Source: Paenibacillus xylanexedens
GTDB lineage: Bacteria > Bacillota > Bacilli > Paenibacillales > Paenibacillaceae
Direction: 5' to 3'
DNA length: 64,000 bases
NCBI RefSeq assembly: GCF_001908275.1
Contig: NZ_CP018620.1
Coordinates: 5,518,001-5,582,000 of the forward strand
The notes under the pieces are model-generated. The model did not search any database. It saw nothing but the letters and a program-made list of their open reading frames with translations, and was not told where the DNA came from. Positions 15,662-23,022 of this stretch are shown one piece after another (position 1 is the first letter of the stretch; each line of letters opens with the position of its first letter). The translations under genes were made by a program, and so were the position numbers.

Positions 15662-16336
15662 TTAACCGGATGGGGCTATGGAAATTTTCAGTTGTTTTTC
15701 TTGTGACTCCTGAGGTGAAGGGTCTGTATTTCCTCTGTCCAGAAGGATTGTACGAGTACGTGTATCACTTCGGGATGCCAGAACAACCTCTCCATCAGGT
15801 GTTATACAATAGGCGATCGGAATGGAGATCTCGCTATCATGGTACGAACCATCCGCATGGCTTGTGCCCATGACAATACATTGATGCTTCATGGCGATCT
15901 GCCGAGCCTCTTCGGCCCACTCACTGTACTGCTCTTCACTGAACATGCCCACACCAATGGAATGCATCACAATGTCCACATCCCCTATATTCTCATTGCG
16001 AAATCCTTGCAGAACCAGCTCATCACACAACAAAGTGCTTATTACCCAACCCTGTTCCTCAACCGTCTCAGCAGGTGTATATTTAGCTTTCACCAATACA
16101 ATCTCTCCAGCCTTACTGATGATAATCGATCGGTCCTTTGGACGTTCGTCCAACCTGCGATGACCTGATACAATCATGGTTCCATATTCAGCCGCCAGGC
16201 GGCAAGCGTCTTTGACATTCTGGTTCAGATAACCTTCAGGAAAGAGCAATACATCTGCATCCGGGTGTTGCTTGAGTTCGGCTTCAAGCTGCAACAAATC
16301 CTGTTCGAGCCTCGGTTGTCCAATGATAATCTTCAT
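15662..16336 (-). CDS. Nitrilase-superfamily carbon-nitrogen hydrolase, compact form
   Basis: A 224-residue protein with the nitrilase-fold order of catalytic residues: Glu34 in LLFPEGYL, Lys83 or Lys85 in VKAKYTPAE, and Cys104 in TLLCDELV. Such enzymes hydrolyse amides, carbamoyl amino acids or similar C-N bonds. It is shorter than the usual 260-300 residues and the Lys-to-Cys spacing is small, so it is a divergent member. ATG 16336 has GGGGGA upstream. The 12 extra codons before it would run into the terminator hairpin of the preceding gene, which also argues for the short start. Substrate unknown. Confidence 0.75.
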   Translation of the reverse strand: MKIIIGQPRLEQDLLQLEAELKQHPDADVLLFPEGYLNQNVKDACRLAAEYGTMIVSGHRRLDERPKDRSIIISKAGEIVLVKAKYTPAETVEEQGWVISTLLCDELVLQGFRNENIGDVDIVMHSIGVGMFSEEQYSEWAEEARQIAMKHQCIVMGTSHADGSYHDSEISIPIAYCITPDGEVVLASRSDTRTRTILLDRGNTDPSPQESQEKQLKISIAPSG

Positions 16337-16360
16337 CTGGTATCCCCCATTCATAAATAA

Positions 16361-16398
16361 AAGCCGGTTCATACCTGAATAAGGTACGAAACCGGCTT
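16361..16398 (-). terminator. Terminator of the small membrane peptide gene at 16512
   Basis: Arms AAGCCGGTT (16361-16369) and AACCGGCTT (16390-16398) with an inner CC/GG pairing, followed on the minus strand by a T-rich run. Confidence 0.7.
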
Positions 16399-16511
16399 AA
16401 AGGTTGTACGGACAGGTAATATTCCTGCTCAACGCACTTCGCTTCAAGAGTAATTGGTTCTCATGTTATTGCTCGGTGAAACAATTACCTTTACAGTTGA
16501 ATGATATGTAG

Positions 16512-16682
16512 TTAGGCATTTCTACGTTCAATACTATTATATATAGCCTGCCCATCATAGCTTCGATCTGTAGCGATATCCTTAGCCAATAGTATCGAAT
16601 CAGCAGTCGCTGCTGGATTCGCACCCAACGCTCCCAGCACCGCCACAAATGGATAAAACATTATGGTCAGAATCTTTTTCAT
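16512..16682 (-). CDS. Small protein with one N-terminal hydrophobic segment, unknown function
   Basis: 56 residues beginning MKKILTIMFYPFVAVLGALG, then a polar tail with several Asp and Arg. It could be a membrane anchor or an exported peptide. AAGGAG lies 10 bases before ATG 16682. I do not recognise it. It follows the alpha/beta hydrolase gene by about 40 bases and may share its transcript. Confidence 0.5.
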   Translation of the reverse strand: MKKILTIMFYPFVAVLGALGANPAATADSILLAKDIATDRSYDGQAIYNSIERRNA

Positions 16683-16723
16683 AACATCAGCTCCTTTTTC
16701 GTTTAACATAATTTAATGTACCT

Positions 16724-17539
16724 TCAATCCTTAAGCAACGAAATAATCTCATCTACAACAAGTGCAGGATTCTCTAAATGTACGTAATGGCCAGAACCTT
16801 CGACGGTAATATGATTGGCTTTATCGGATAGAGTAGCCAGGTCTTCTTGCAATTCTGCCCACTTCACTTCCATCTCAGGACCCATTCCGTGTTCCGTCGC
16901 TGAAATCACCGTTAATGGAGTATGGCGCAATGCATCATTTTTACGTATTTTACCAACAAATGAAAAGCTTTTTGTCACTTCCGTATAGTCGCCCTCTGCT
17001 GAAAACTGCGACTTGTATAAATCTATAATCTCTGGTGGTAATGTTGCCAAAATTGCCTCTTCCTGATTTTCATGAGAAGAGTCTATCAGAACTGCGCCAG
17101 CCACTTCAGAAGTATAACGATCAGCAAATGCTCTGACATTCAAACCTCCAATACTATGTCCAACCAGTAAATATGGCCCAGGTATATTAGCTTTTCTTAG
17201 CAACTTATGCAATTCTTTCACTTGTTGTTTCGTCGTTTTATCTTTATTTGTATCTCCGCTAAATCCAAGTCCAGCACGATCATAAGATACTGTCAAAGTA
17301 TGCTTTGCTATCTCAGATTGAACTTCTGACCAGATCGTTGAACTATCTCCATATCCACTAATAAAAACTACCGTGGGAAAAGAATGTTTTATTCCTTGTA
17401 TTTCGGCATATAACGATACTCCGTTACTAACTTCATACAAACCACTCGAACCGACCTGGCTTGATTTCCCTTCTACTAATTCTGAAGGAATCAGAAACAC
17501 GAGACAAAACGTCAAAATTAAAACTAATTTACTCTTCAT
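16724..17539 (-). CDS. Exported alpha/beta-hydrolase
   Basis: A 271-residue protein with an N-terminal signal-like helix (about 4-18) after Lys residues; no lipobox cysteine is seen, so it is probably secreted or N-anchored. The alpha/beta-hydrolase core is clear: YDRAGLGFSG near 87-95, nucleophile Ser129 in GHSIGG and His251 in GSGHYVHLENP; the acid is likely an Asp in the second half. Relatives are esterases, lipases or peptidases and the substrate is not readable. The gene looks more AT-rich than its neighbours, hinting at acquisition. AAGGAGG precedes the ATG, and a perfect palindrome lies about 70 bases further upstream. Confidence 0.85.
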   Translation of the reverse strand: MKSKLVLILTFCLVFLIPSELVEGKSSQVGSSGLYEVSNGVSLYAEIQGIKHSFPTVVFISGYGDSSTIWSEVQSEIAKHTLTVSYDRAGLGFSGDTNKDKTTKQQVKELHKLLRKANIPGPYLLVGHSIGGLNVRAFADRYTSEVAGAVLIDSSHENQEEAILATLPPEIIDLYKSQFSAEGDYTEVTKSFSFVGKIRKNDALRHTPLTVISATEHGMGPEMEVKWAELQEDLATLSDKANHITVEGSGHYVHLENPALVVDEIISLLKD

Positions 17540-17604
17540 TAAATATCCTCCTTAAAATATGAAGTAGATTATATGAAAAGTATATCTACAATGGGTCATT
17601 ATGT

Positions 17605-17631
17605 AAATTAAAGAATTATATTCTTTAATTT
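17605..17631. promoter_or_regulatory. Perfect 12-bp inverted repeat upstream of the hydrolase gene
   Basis: AAATTAAAGAAT, three bases, then ATTCTTTAATTT. Both arms match completely. It lies in the promoter-proximal zone of the hydrolase gene and not next to the terminator of the gene behind it, so an operator is more likely than a terminator. No cognate regulator is adjacent. Confidence 0.45.
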
Positions 17632-17662
17632 GTATCTGGTCTCATTTCAGTCCAATACAAAT

Positions 17663-17703
17663 AAACAGCACACCCCCGTATTCATACGGAGCCGTACTGT
17701 TTA
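17663..17703 (-). terminator. Terminator of the methyltransferase gene
   Basis: Inner stem CCGTAT/ATACGG inside outer AAACAG/CTGTTT, followed on the minus strand by TTATTTGT. It lies just past the stop at 17720. Confidence 0.6.
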
Positions 17704-17719
17704 TTAGCCTATAAAAATA

Positions 17720-19270
17720 TCACTCGAAACTTCTCAGTAAATCCCCTGCCTCTTCATGATCAGGTTCCAGAGCCAATACTTTATGCGTATATGACAGGGT
17801 TTCTTCTTCCAGTTCAAGTTCATAACAGCACACAGCCAAATCGTATAAGACGGCTGGATTATGGTTACTCGGATCTGCAACCAATGATATCTCCAGAAAC
17901 CGTTTTGCATCCTCGTACATATACATCTCATATAATAGCTGCCCTGCCAAAAATGCGAGACCTCCTTGCTGCTCCATCACATAGTAGGACGACCACATCG
18001 TATGAATACCAGACTGAATATCGAGCATTTCCTCATCACTTGCGTCAGGAAGAAGACTGGAAATGTGGGTAGCACTGTGAATCAAGAACTCAGCATCATA
18101 TCCACCCAGACGCCAAAACGGCAAAATATGCTTTAACTCCATACTCTCTATTCGAGAGTCTACCCATTGTTTCATGCTGAAAAAGTCATCTGGTCCAAAC
18201 CGTTCAACAAATCGATGGTAAGCCAGACGTGTGTTCACATAACTAATGGGTTCTTCAACCATCAACATGCACCCAACATTCAGATCTTTATAATGATGTG
18301 TTGTGAATCGTGTATGGGCACCCTGTTGTTCCAAGACATATTGAATGGCATGGTAGTTAGCCGTTAGAGAAAAACTCCCGTGAAGAACAAATTCAGGTGG
18401 CTCTGCGAACTTCCAGTTATCCAGGCGATGATCCCCTTTATCAGCGGTAATCAACACATAACCTGACTGTGACAGTTTGTTCAACCGTTCGAGACAGGAC
18501 AACCCGATTGAAGGGAACAGAATGTGCGAATCCTCCAGTTCCTCTTTGTACAATGTGATAAGCTCCTGATACGGATAGTTATCCGCACTGTATTCGGGCG
18601 CTCGGCGATACTCATAACTCAGCGTCATGTTCTTCAACATCTCAGCGGGCTCAAGATCAAGACGCCGATCCGGAGACTGAACAAGCAGATCGCACTCATA
18701 GATCTCGCCATCCCCAATGTAGATTAATTCCTGTGGAATGCTGTCAAAAAAGTAATTAGCAATCAACAACAACGGTTGTTTCAGATCACCGGGCCGAATA
18801 ACCGTGCCTGCAACGACCAGATTCAATTCTGTATCCGTTACAGCATCAAAACGTGCAAAATCCACTATACCTTGTTCAATAAAGGATTGCATGGATGGAT
18901 GCTCTTTCCATCCCAGCACATTCTCTGCAACCAGATCCGTCATCACATATCTGAAAGGCGGTAACTGTATTCCAGCAAATTCTTTTAACTCAATCAGTTT
19001 CAGGAGAACTTGATGTGCCAAACGCCCTACACCCGCTCCAAGTTCAAGAATGGTTATGGTCTCGCTGATCTTTCCTTTGTTCGAGAGGTCCTGAAGAAAA
19101 CCAAAGATCATCTCTGCATACGCCGTGGCAATCATCGGATTACTCGTAATATATTGAGGGACTTGGTTCTCTGTCCAAGCTTGTAGCCCCTTCTGTTCAT
19201 AATAAGCTCTCTGCCAATCCCATACTGGAGCTTCACTGTAACGAAAACGTTGACTTTCATTTGACGTCAT
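17720..19270 (-). CDS. MidA/DUF185-like SAM-dependent methyltransferase with C-terminal TPR-like repeats
   Basis: A 516-residue cytosolic protein. Residues 73-84 (TILELGAGVGRL) are the SAM-binding motif, preceded by a region rich in aromatics (APVWDWQRAYYEQKG). The segment NYFFDSIPQELIYIGDG near 190 fits the MidA/NDUFAF7 fold, whose mitochondrial member dimethylates an arginine of complex I. The last 75 residues (QLLYEMYMYEDAKRFLEISL, then AVLYDLAVCCYELE and LSYTHKVLALEPDHEEA) read as two TPR repeats, which would bind a protein partner. The ribosome site is weak. It is monocistronic. The target is unknown; fusion of the two domains suggests a protein substrate. Confidence 0.75.
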   Translation of the reverse strand: MTSNESQRFRYSEAPVWDWQRAYYEQKGLQAWTENQVPQYITSNPMIATAYAEMIFGFLQDLSNKGKISETITILELGAGVGRLAHQVLLKLIELKEFAGIQLPPFRYVMTDLVAENVLGWKEHPSMQSFIEQGIVDFARFDAVTDTELNLVVAGTVIRPGDLKQPLLLIANYFFDSIPQELIYIGDGEIYECDLLVQSPDRRLDLEPAEMLKNMTLSYEYRRAPEYSADNYPYQELITLYKEELEDSHILFPSIGLSCLERLNKLSQSGYVLITADKGDHRLDNWKFAEPPEFVLHGSFSLTANYHAIQYVLEQQGAHTRFTTHHYKDLNVGCMLMVEEPISYVNTRLAYHRFVERFGPDDFFSMKQWVDSRIESMELKHILPFWRLGGYDAEFLIHSATHISSLLPDASDEEMLDIQSGIHTMWSSYYVMEQQGGLAFLAGQLLYEMYMYEDAKRFLEISLVADPSNHNPAVLYDLAVCCYELELEEETLSYTHKVLALEPDHEEAGDLLRSFE

Positions 19271-19424
19271 TAAACGGAAACCTGCTTTCTATCACTAATT
19301 TCATACGTTTCTCAGATGTTCACGTATTATTTTATTTCCAATACCATTCAATCTCTGTAATGCATTATATCATAGAACCCCACCTACTCGATGAAGTTCA
19401 GTTTTCCCCTTCAACAGAAAAAAA

Positions 19425-19444
19425 ACCTGCTTTTGAGGGCAGGT
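19425..19444 (-). terminator. Terminator of the gene at 19507
   Basis: Stem ACCTGC/GCAGGT, followed on the minus strand by eight T. Confidence 0.75.
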
Positions 19445-19506
19445 CCTTGAGGCCTTTCAATTAAGAAGACTATTGATCTAGTTTACTTAGGCAAGGACGC
19501 TCAACA

Positions 19507-19929
19507 TTAGTCGGAATACACAGCTCCATCAAAGTTCTCAGGGCCTACACGGATCGTACCGAGCAAGTTGGAACTGATAAATGCAGTGTACGTCAATTGA
19601 GGCGTGATAGGCGGGTTGAAGTCATCCGCAGAGAACGTAATAATCTGAGGTGCAAGGACACTCAAGCTGAACGTAGACGTTGCGGAATAAATCACAGGGT
19701 CCGTTGACAAAGTCCCCCTAACAATTGTAATGGTTACACCAACGAGTGCCAAAGGAAGTTGCACAGACACCGTACCTTTGAATTGTACCCGTGGGTTTGC
19801 CCCTGCTCCTGCTGTTTGCAGACCAATCTGGCCGAATAATTGTGGTGTATTAATAACCAGGATTGGTATTGCAATAGAGTTAGCCAAACTCGCATTCTGA
19901 GATGTTCTTGCATCAAGAAATTGACTCAT
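19507..19929 (-). CDS. Beta-rich protein of unknown function, possible spore-surface protein
   Basis: 140 residues, low in charge, rich in Thr, Ser, Ile, Val and Leu, with alternating polar and hydrophobic residues throughout (VQFKGTVSVQLPLALVGVTI, SATSTFSLSVL). This suggests an all-beta sandwich. No signal peptide is visible, and an acidic ending (GPENFDGAVYSD) closes it. Such Met-Ser-Gln-starting, unsigned beta proteins are common on spore surfaces of Bacillales, but I cannot name a family. AGGAGGT precedes the ATG. Single-gene unit. Confidence 0.6.
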   Translation of the reverse strand: MSQFLDARTSQNASLANSIAIPILVINTPQLFGQIGLQTAGAGANPRVQFKGTVSVQLPLALVGVTITIVRGTLSTDPVIYSATSTFSLSVLAPQIITFSADDFNPPITPQLTYTAFISSNLLGTIRVGPENFDGAVYSD

Positions 19930-20080
19930 GAAATCTACCTCCTATGGGTTGGGATAAGGTAGTATATGCGAGATTTGAGATATGGCATGGACATACATCG
20001 TGATTCGAAAAAAAGGGCATACTAGAAAGACACCATTACAAGATACCTTTTACTTCAGAGCTTACATGCAGACAGAAAAA

Positions 20081-20103
20081 AACCCTTGCTAGGCAAGGGT
20101 TTT
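20081..20103 (-). terminator. Terminator of the tRNA-fMet/tRNA-Ile2 unit
   Basis: AACCCTTGC / GCAAGGGTT with a three-base loop, followed on the minus strand by seven T, immediately after the tRNAs. Confidence 0.9.
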
Positions 20104-20110
20104 AAGAGTA

Positions 20111-20184
20111 TGGGCCCTACAGGACTCGAACCTGTGACCAATCGGTTATGAGCCGACCGCTCTAACCAACTGAGCTAAGGGCCC
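20111..20184 (-). tRNA. tRNA with CAU anticodon, most likely tRNA-Ile2 (lysidine-modified)
   Basis: 74 bases with a complete cloverleaf: acceptor GGGCCCT/AGGGCCC, D arm TAGCTCAGTTGGTTAGAGC, anticodon stem-loop TCGGCTCATAACCGA and T arm CAGGTTCGAGTCCTG. The anticodon is CAU, but the anticodon arm and body resemble the Bacillus AUA-decoding tRNA-Ile rather than elongator Met, so C34 is probably converted to lysidine by TilS. The identity is an inference from similarity. Confidence 0.85.
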
Positions 20185-20240
20185 TAGACATAATGTATAA
20201 CGTGCAGATGATGGCTGTGAATCATCCAAGTGAAACTAAA

Positions 20241-20314
<74 letters not shown>

Positions 20315-20385
20315 TCAGTAAGAAATATTAAAACAGCGACTTAATTAATATACACCATTCTATCCCGATAAGTCAAGGGGTAATG

Positions 20386-20550
20386 TCAGGGAATAAACCG
20401 TACACCATAACGTCCTTTACGTGATCGATAAACTTCCACTTCCGCTGGTTCATTATGCCCGTAAATCCACCCATCCTGCTCCATACGTTTGGCCAGACAT
20501 CCTGCCTGAAATTTGGTTGCATACAACTTGCTGAAATATACCCAGTGCAT
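20386..20550 (-). CDS. Small basic protein, unknown function
   Basis: 54 residues (63 if the upstream ATG at 20577 is used). It is rich in aromatic and basic residues (MHWVYFSKLYATKFQAG, EVEVYRSRKGRYGVRFIP) with one cysteine. It has the look of a small RNA-binding or SPOR-like domain but no family is recognised. AAAGGA lies 10 bases before ATG 20550. It sits upstream of the initiator tRNA in the same direction. Confidence 0.5.
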   Translation of the reverse strand: MHWVYFSKLYATKFQAGCLAKRMEQDGWIYGHNEPAEVEVYRSRKGRYGVRFIP

Positions 20551-20616
20551 ACCGCTCGTCCTTTCCGGAGTCGTCATTTATTCCTGCTTTTTGTAGAATA
20601 CCCCATTTTCATAAAA

Positions 20617-20650
20617 ATAGCCGCCAAAGATTAAAATCTTCAGCGGCTAT
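20617..20650 (-). terminator. Terminator of the ABC/solute-binding protein operon
   Basis: Outer arms ATAGCCGC/GCGGCTAT and inner AAGAT/ATCTT, followed on the minus strand by TTTTTATG. Confidence 0.85.
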
Positions 20651-20684
20651 CCTTAACTTATAAATATGACTACTTCATCAAATC

Positions 20685-22136
20685 TCATTGAAACGTAGCT
20701 TTAGGATCCTTTTTCAATTTCTCCAGCATCTCGTTTCCTTTAGCTGCCCACTCACCAAGCGCTTCTTTTGGTGTCTTTTTGTTCTCTAGTACTTGGTTGA
20801 AATATTCCATACCTTTTTCATTGACTTGCCATAAGCCTGGGGATTTTTGATACATTTTATCCAGATTGGTATTGGTTGGCGGAATCGGCTTCAGCGCATA
20901 GAATGCTTGAATGTTATAATCCAGGCCGTCTTTGGGTTTAATGAAGCTCTTCCGTGATACCATCTCATAGCTGCTACGTGCTTTGATCTTGGCCCAGTCC
21001 TCACTGTTCATGTACTTGATCAGTTCCCACGCATCATCCGGGTTCTGAGCCGCACTATTAATCGCCATGAGGTTGCTCAGGTAGATGCTACCTCCAATTT
21101 CAGGAGCTTCCGGGTGAACTGGAGGTGTTACCACATCCCAATCCACTTTCGTAAAGTCTTTCATTTTATCCGCATTTTTATTGGCATCAATTAATTGATT
21201 AATATAGCTGTAATCACCAATAACCATGGCTGACTTGCCACTCAGGAATAGGTCACCCTGTACCGGATCATAACGCCCACTCGGATTCTGATCCTGTGGT
21301 TCGTCGCCTTTAGGAATAACTTTGTCAATCGCAAGTTTGCTGATGGTGCTCCACACTTTCTCCCATTGAGGAGAATCTACTGTCATCTTCTCTGCTTTGT
21401 CATCAAACGTCTTCAGCTGCAACGAGCTGTAGTACTGCTGCATGGAGTAGTACGGCGAACCACCCTGATATGTCGTGAAGGAGAAACCAAATACATGATC
21501 TTTACCTTCACCTTTCGTTAGACGGGTACCCAGATTGAAAATATCGTCCCATGTCATGTTGTCCGTTGGCGGTTCCACGCCTGCTTTTTCAAACATACCT
21601 TTGTTATAGAACAAAGCCGATGAGGAGAACGTTGGTGTCAATGCATAAATGCTCTGATCCCCAAGGTCCTTAATTCCCTCCAGTACACTAGGCACGATAT
21701 CACTGGTATCAAACTTATCTTCCTGCATCAGTGGGTCCAGCTGTTTCACCAGATTCTCCTGAATTAATGATTTCACTGTGGCGGTATCGGCCACGATAAC
21801 GTCAACCGGGTTATCCCCAGTCATAATCTTCTTCAGACTTTCCATTGTATCCGGGACTTCCGGCTGTTCTTCCGTGTTGCCATACCCATACATACTGCTC
21901 TGATCAACAGCAGCTACAATCTCGATGGTTACATTGGGATGTGTCAGTTCAAAAGCATCGGTGAATTGCTGACGGAAGTAACTGTCATCCTGTCCTCCCC
22001 ACAACGTAGCCACGCGTAATACACGCTGCTCGGTATCCTTGGCCTCACTTGCCGTACAGCCGGCAATCAGCGGCAGTGCTAGCGTCGCAGTAGCGATGAC
22101 AGCCAGCACACGTTTTCCCCACATACTATTCTTCAT
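20685..22136 (-). CDS. Extracellular solute-binding lipoprotein (SBP family 1, sugar type)
   Basis: A 483-residue lipoprotein. The signal peptide ends in the lipobox LIAGC with the lipidated Cys27. The mature part has the usual family 1 layout (RVATLWGGQDDSYFRQQFTDAFELTHPNVTIEIV near the start, NDAWELIKYMNSEDWAK-like text near residue 370). Such proteins normally feed MalFG-type importers. Here it is the last gene of a MacB/FtsX-type operon, 20 bases after an ATPase gene, with no MalF/MalG-like permeases nearby, so its role is probably as a sensor or accessory binding subunit. Ligand unknown. Confidence 0.88.
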   Translation of the reverse strand: MKNSMWGKRVLAVIATATLALPLIAGCTASEAKDTEQRVLRVATLWGGQDDSYFRQQFTDAFELTHPNVTIEIVAAVDQSSMYGYGNTEEQPEVPDTMESLKKIMTGDNPVDVIVADTATVKSLIQENLVKQLDPLMQEDKFDTSDIVPSVLEGIKDLGDQSIYALTPTFSSSALFYNKGMFEKAGVEPPTDNMTWDDIFNLGTRLTKGEGKDHVFGFSFTTYQGGSPYYSMQQYYSSLQLKTFDDKAEKMTVDSPQWEKVWSTISKLAIDKVIPKGDEPQDQNPSGRYDPVQGDLFLSGKSAMVIGDYSYINQLIDANKNADKMKDFTKVDWDVVTPPVHPEAPEIGGSIYLSNLMAINSAAQNPDDAWELIKYMNSEDWAKIKARSSYEMVSRKSFIKPKDGLDYNIQAFYALKPIPPTNTNLDKMYQKSPGLWQVNEKGMEYFNQVLENKKTPKEALGEWAAKGNEMLEKLKKDPKATFQ

Positions 22137-22156
22137 TTCCCAGTTCCCCCTCTTAA

Positions 22157-23020
22157 TTATCTTGGCGGTGTGATAACAATACGTTCACCGTCAAATTCCA
22201 ATGTAGCCCGGTTATCAATGGATAAGGCCTCCAGATACTCTTTTGGCACCTGAAGACGTCCTGCACGGTCTATAATGACAAATGCTTCATGGATGTCTGG
22301 CATACCCGCCTCGGACAAGTTATGCTCATCATCCAGATTCGGGTTGCGCTTCACAAACTCGGTACTGGTCAAGCCGTCCCGAATCGCAACGATCCGGTCC
22401 ACCTTGCCAGCAAGCGTCAAGTCATGGGTAACGATGACAATCGTAACGCCAAGTTCCTTGTTCATTCTGCGGAAAATGCCCATGATTGTATCACAAGTCT
22501 CGGAATCGACCGAACCTGTAGGTTCATCTGCAAGCAAAATTTTGGGACGATTGGATAATGAGATCGCAATCGCTACCCGTTGTTGCTCTCCTCCTGACAA
22601 TTGATGCAATTTGTTATGCATCCGATCCTTAAGGCCTACCCATTCGAGCAACTGTTTCGCGTAAGCACGATCACGCTTGCCTCCCAGAATCATGGGAGTC
22701 TCCACATTTTCCAGTGCAGTGAGATAAGGCAGCAAGTTACGACCGTTATTTTGCCAGATAAAACCTACTGTATGACGTTTGTATTCGACCAATTGGGCAT
22801 CTGTCATCTTGAGCAAATCCCAGTCTCCCACAACAGCCGTACCAGCCGTAGGACGATCAAGGCCGCCCAGAATATTCAGCAGCGTGGATTTACCGCTACC
22901 GCTGTTACCGATGATGGCCATCATTTCACCTTGATTGACAGTCAGGTTGAGACCCTGAAGGGCAACGACTTCCACATCGCTGGATTTAAAAATTTTGACA
23001 AGTCCTTCGCACTGGATCAC
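22157..23020 (-). CDS. MacB/LolD-type ABC ATPase with C-terminal AbrB-like domain
   Basis: 287 residues. Residues 1-220 are a complete ATPase: Walker A GNSGSGKST (38-46), signature LSGGEQQR (141-148), Walker B ILLADEPTG (161-169) and switch THD near 198-200. Residues about 247-285 (VIIDRAGRLQVPKEYLEAL, then RATLEFDGERIVI) closely follow the AbrB/SpoVT swapped-hairpin pattern VDxxGRVxIPxExxxxLGI...LEIxxxxxxIxI. Such a DNA- or self-association domain on an ABC ATPase is unusual. The gene starts two bases after the permease stop. It probably energises the permease at 23023 together with, or as an alternative to, the ATPase at 27016. Confidence 0.88.
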   Translation of the reverse strand: MIQCEGLVKIFKSSDVEVVALQGLNLTVNQGEMMAIIGNSGSGKSTLLNILGGLDRPTAGTAVVGDWDLLKMTDAQLVEYKRHTVGFIWQNNGRNLLPYLTALENVETPMILGGKRDRAYAKQLLEWVGLKDRMHNKLHQLSGGEQQRVAIAISLSNRPKILLADEPTGSVDSETCDTIMGIFRRMNKELGVTIVIVTHDLTLAGKVDRIVAIRDGLTSTEFVKRNPNLDDEHNLSEAGMPDIHEAFVIIDRAGRLQVPKEYLEALSIDNRATLEFDGERIVITPPR

Positions 23021-23022
23021 GT

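Noticed and set aside
16466..16648. A 60-codon frame overlapping the small membrane peptide gene
   Set aside because: The other frame has a ribosome site and an N-terminal membrane segment; this one has neither.
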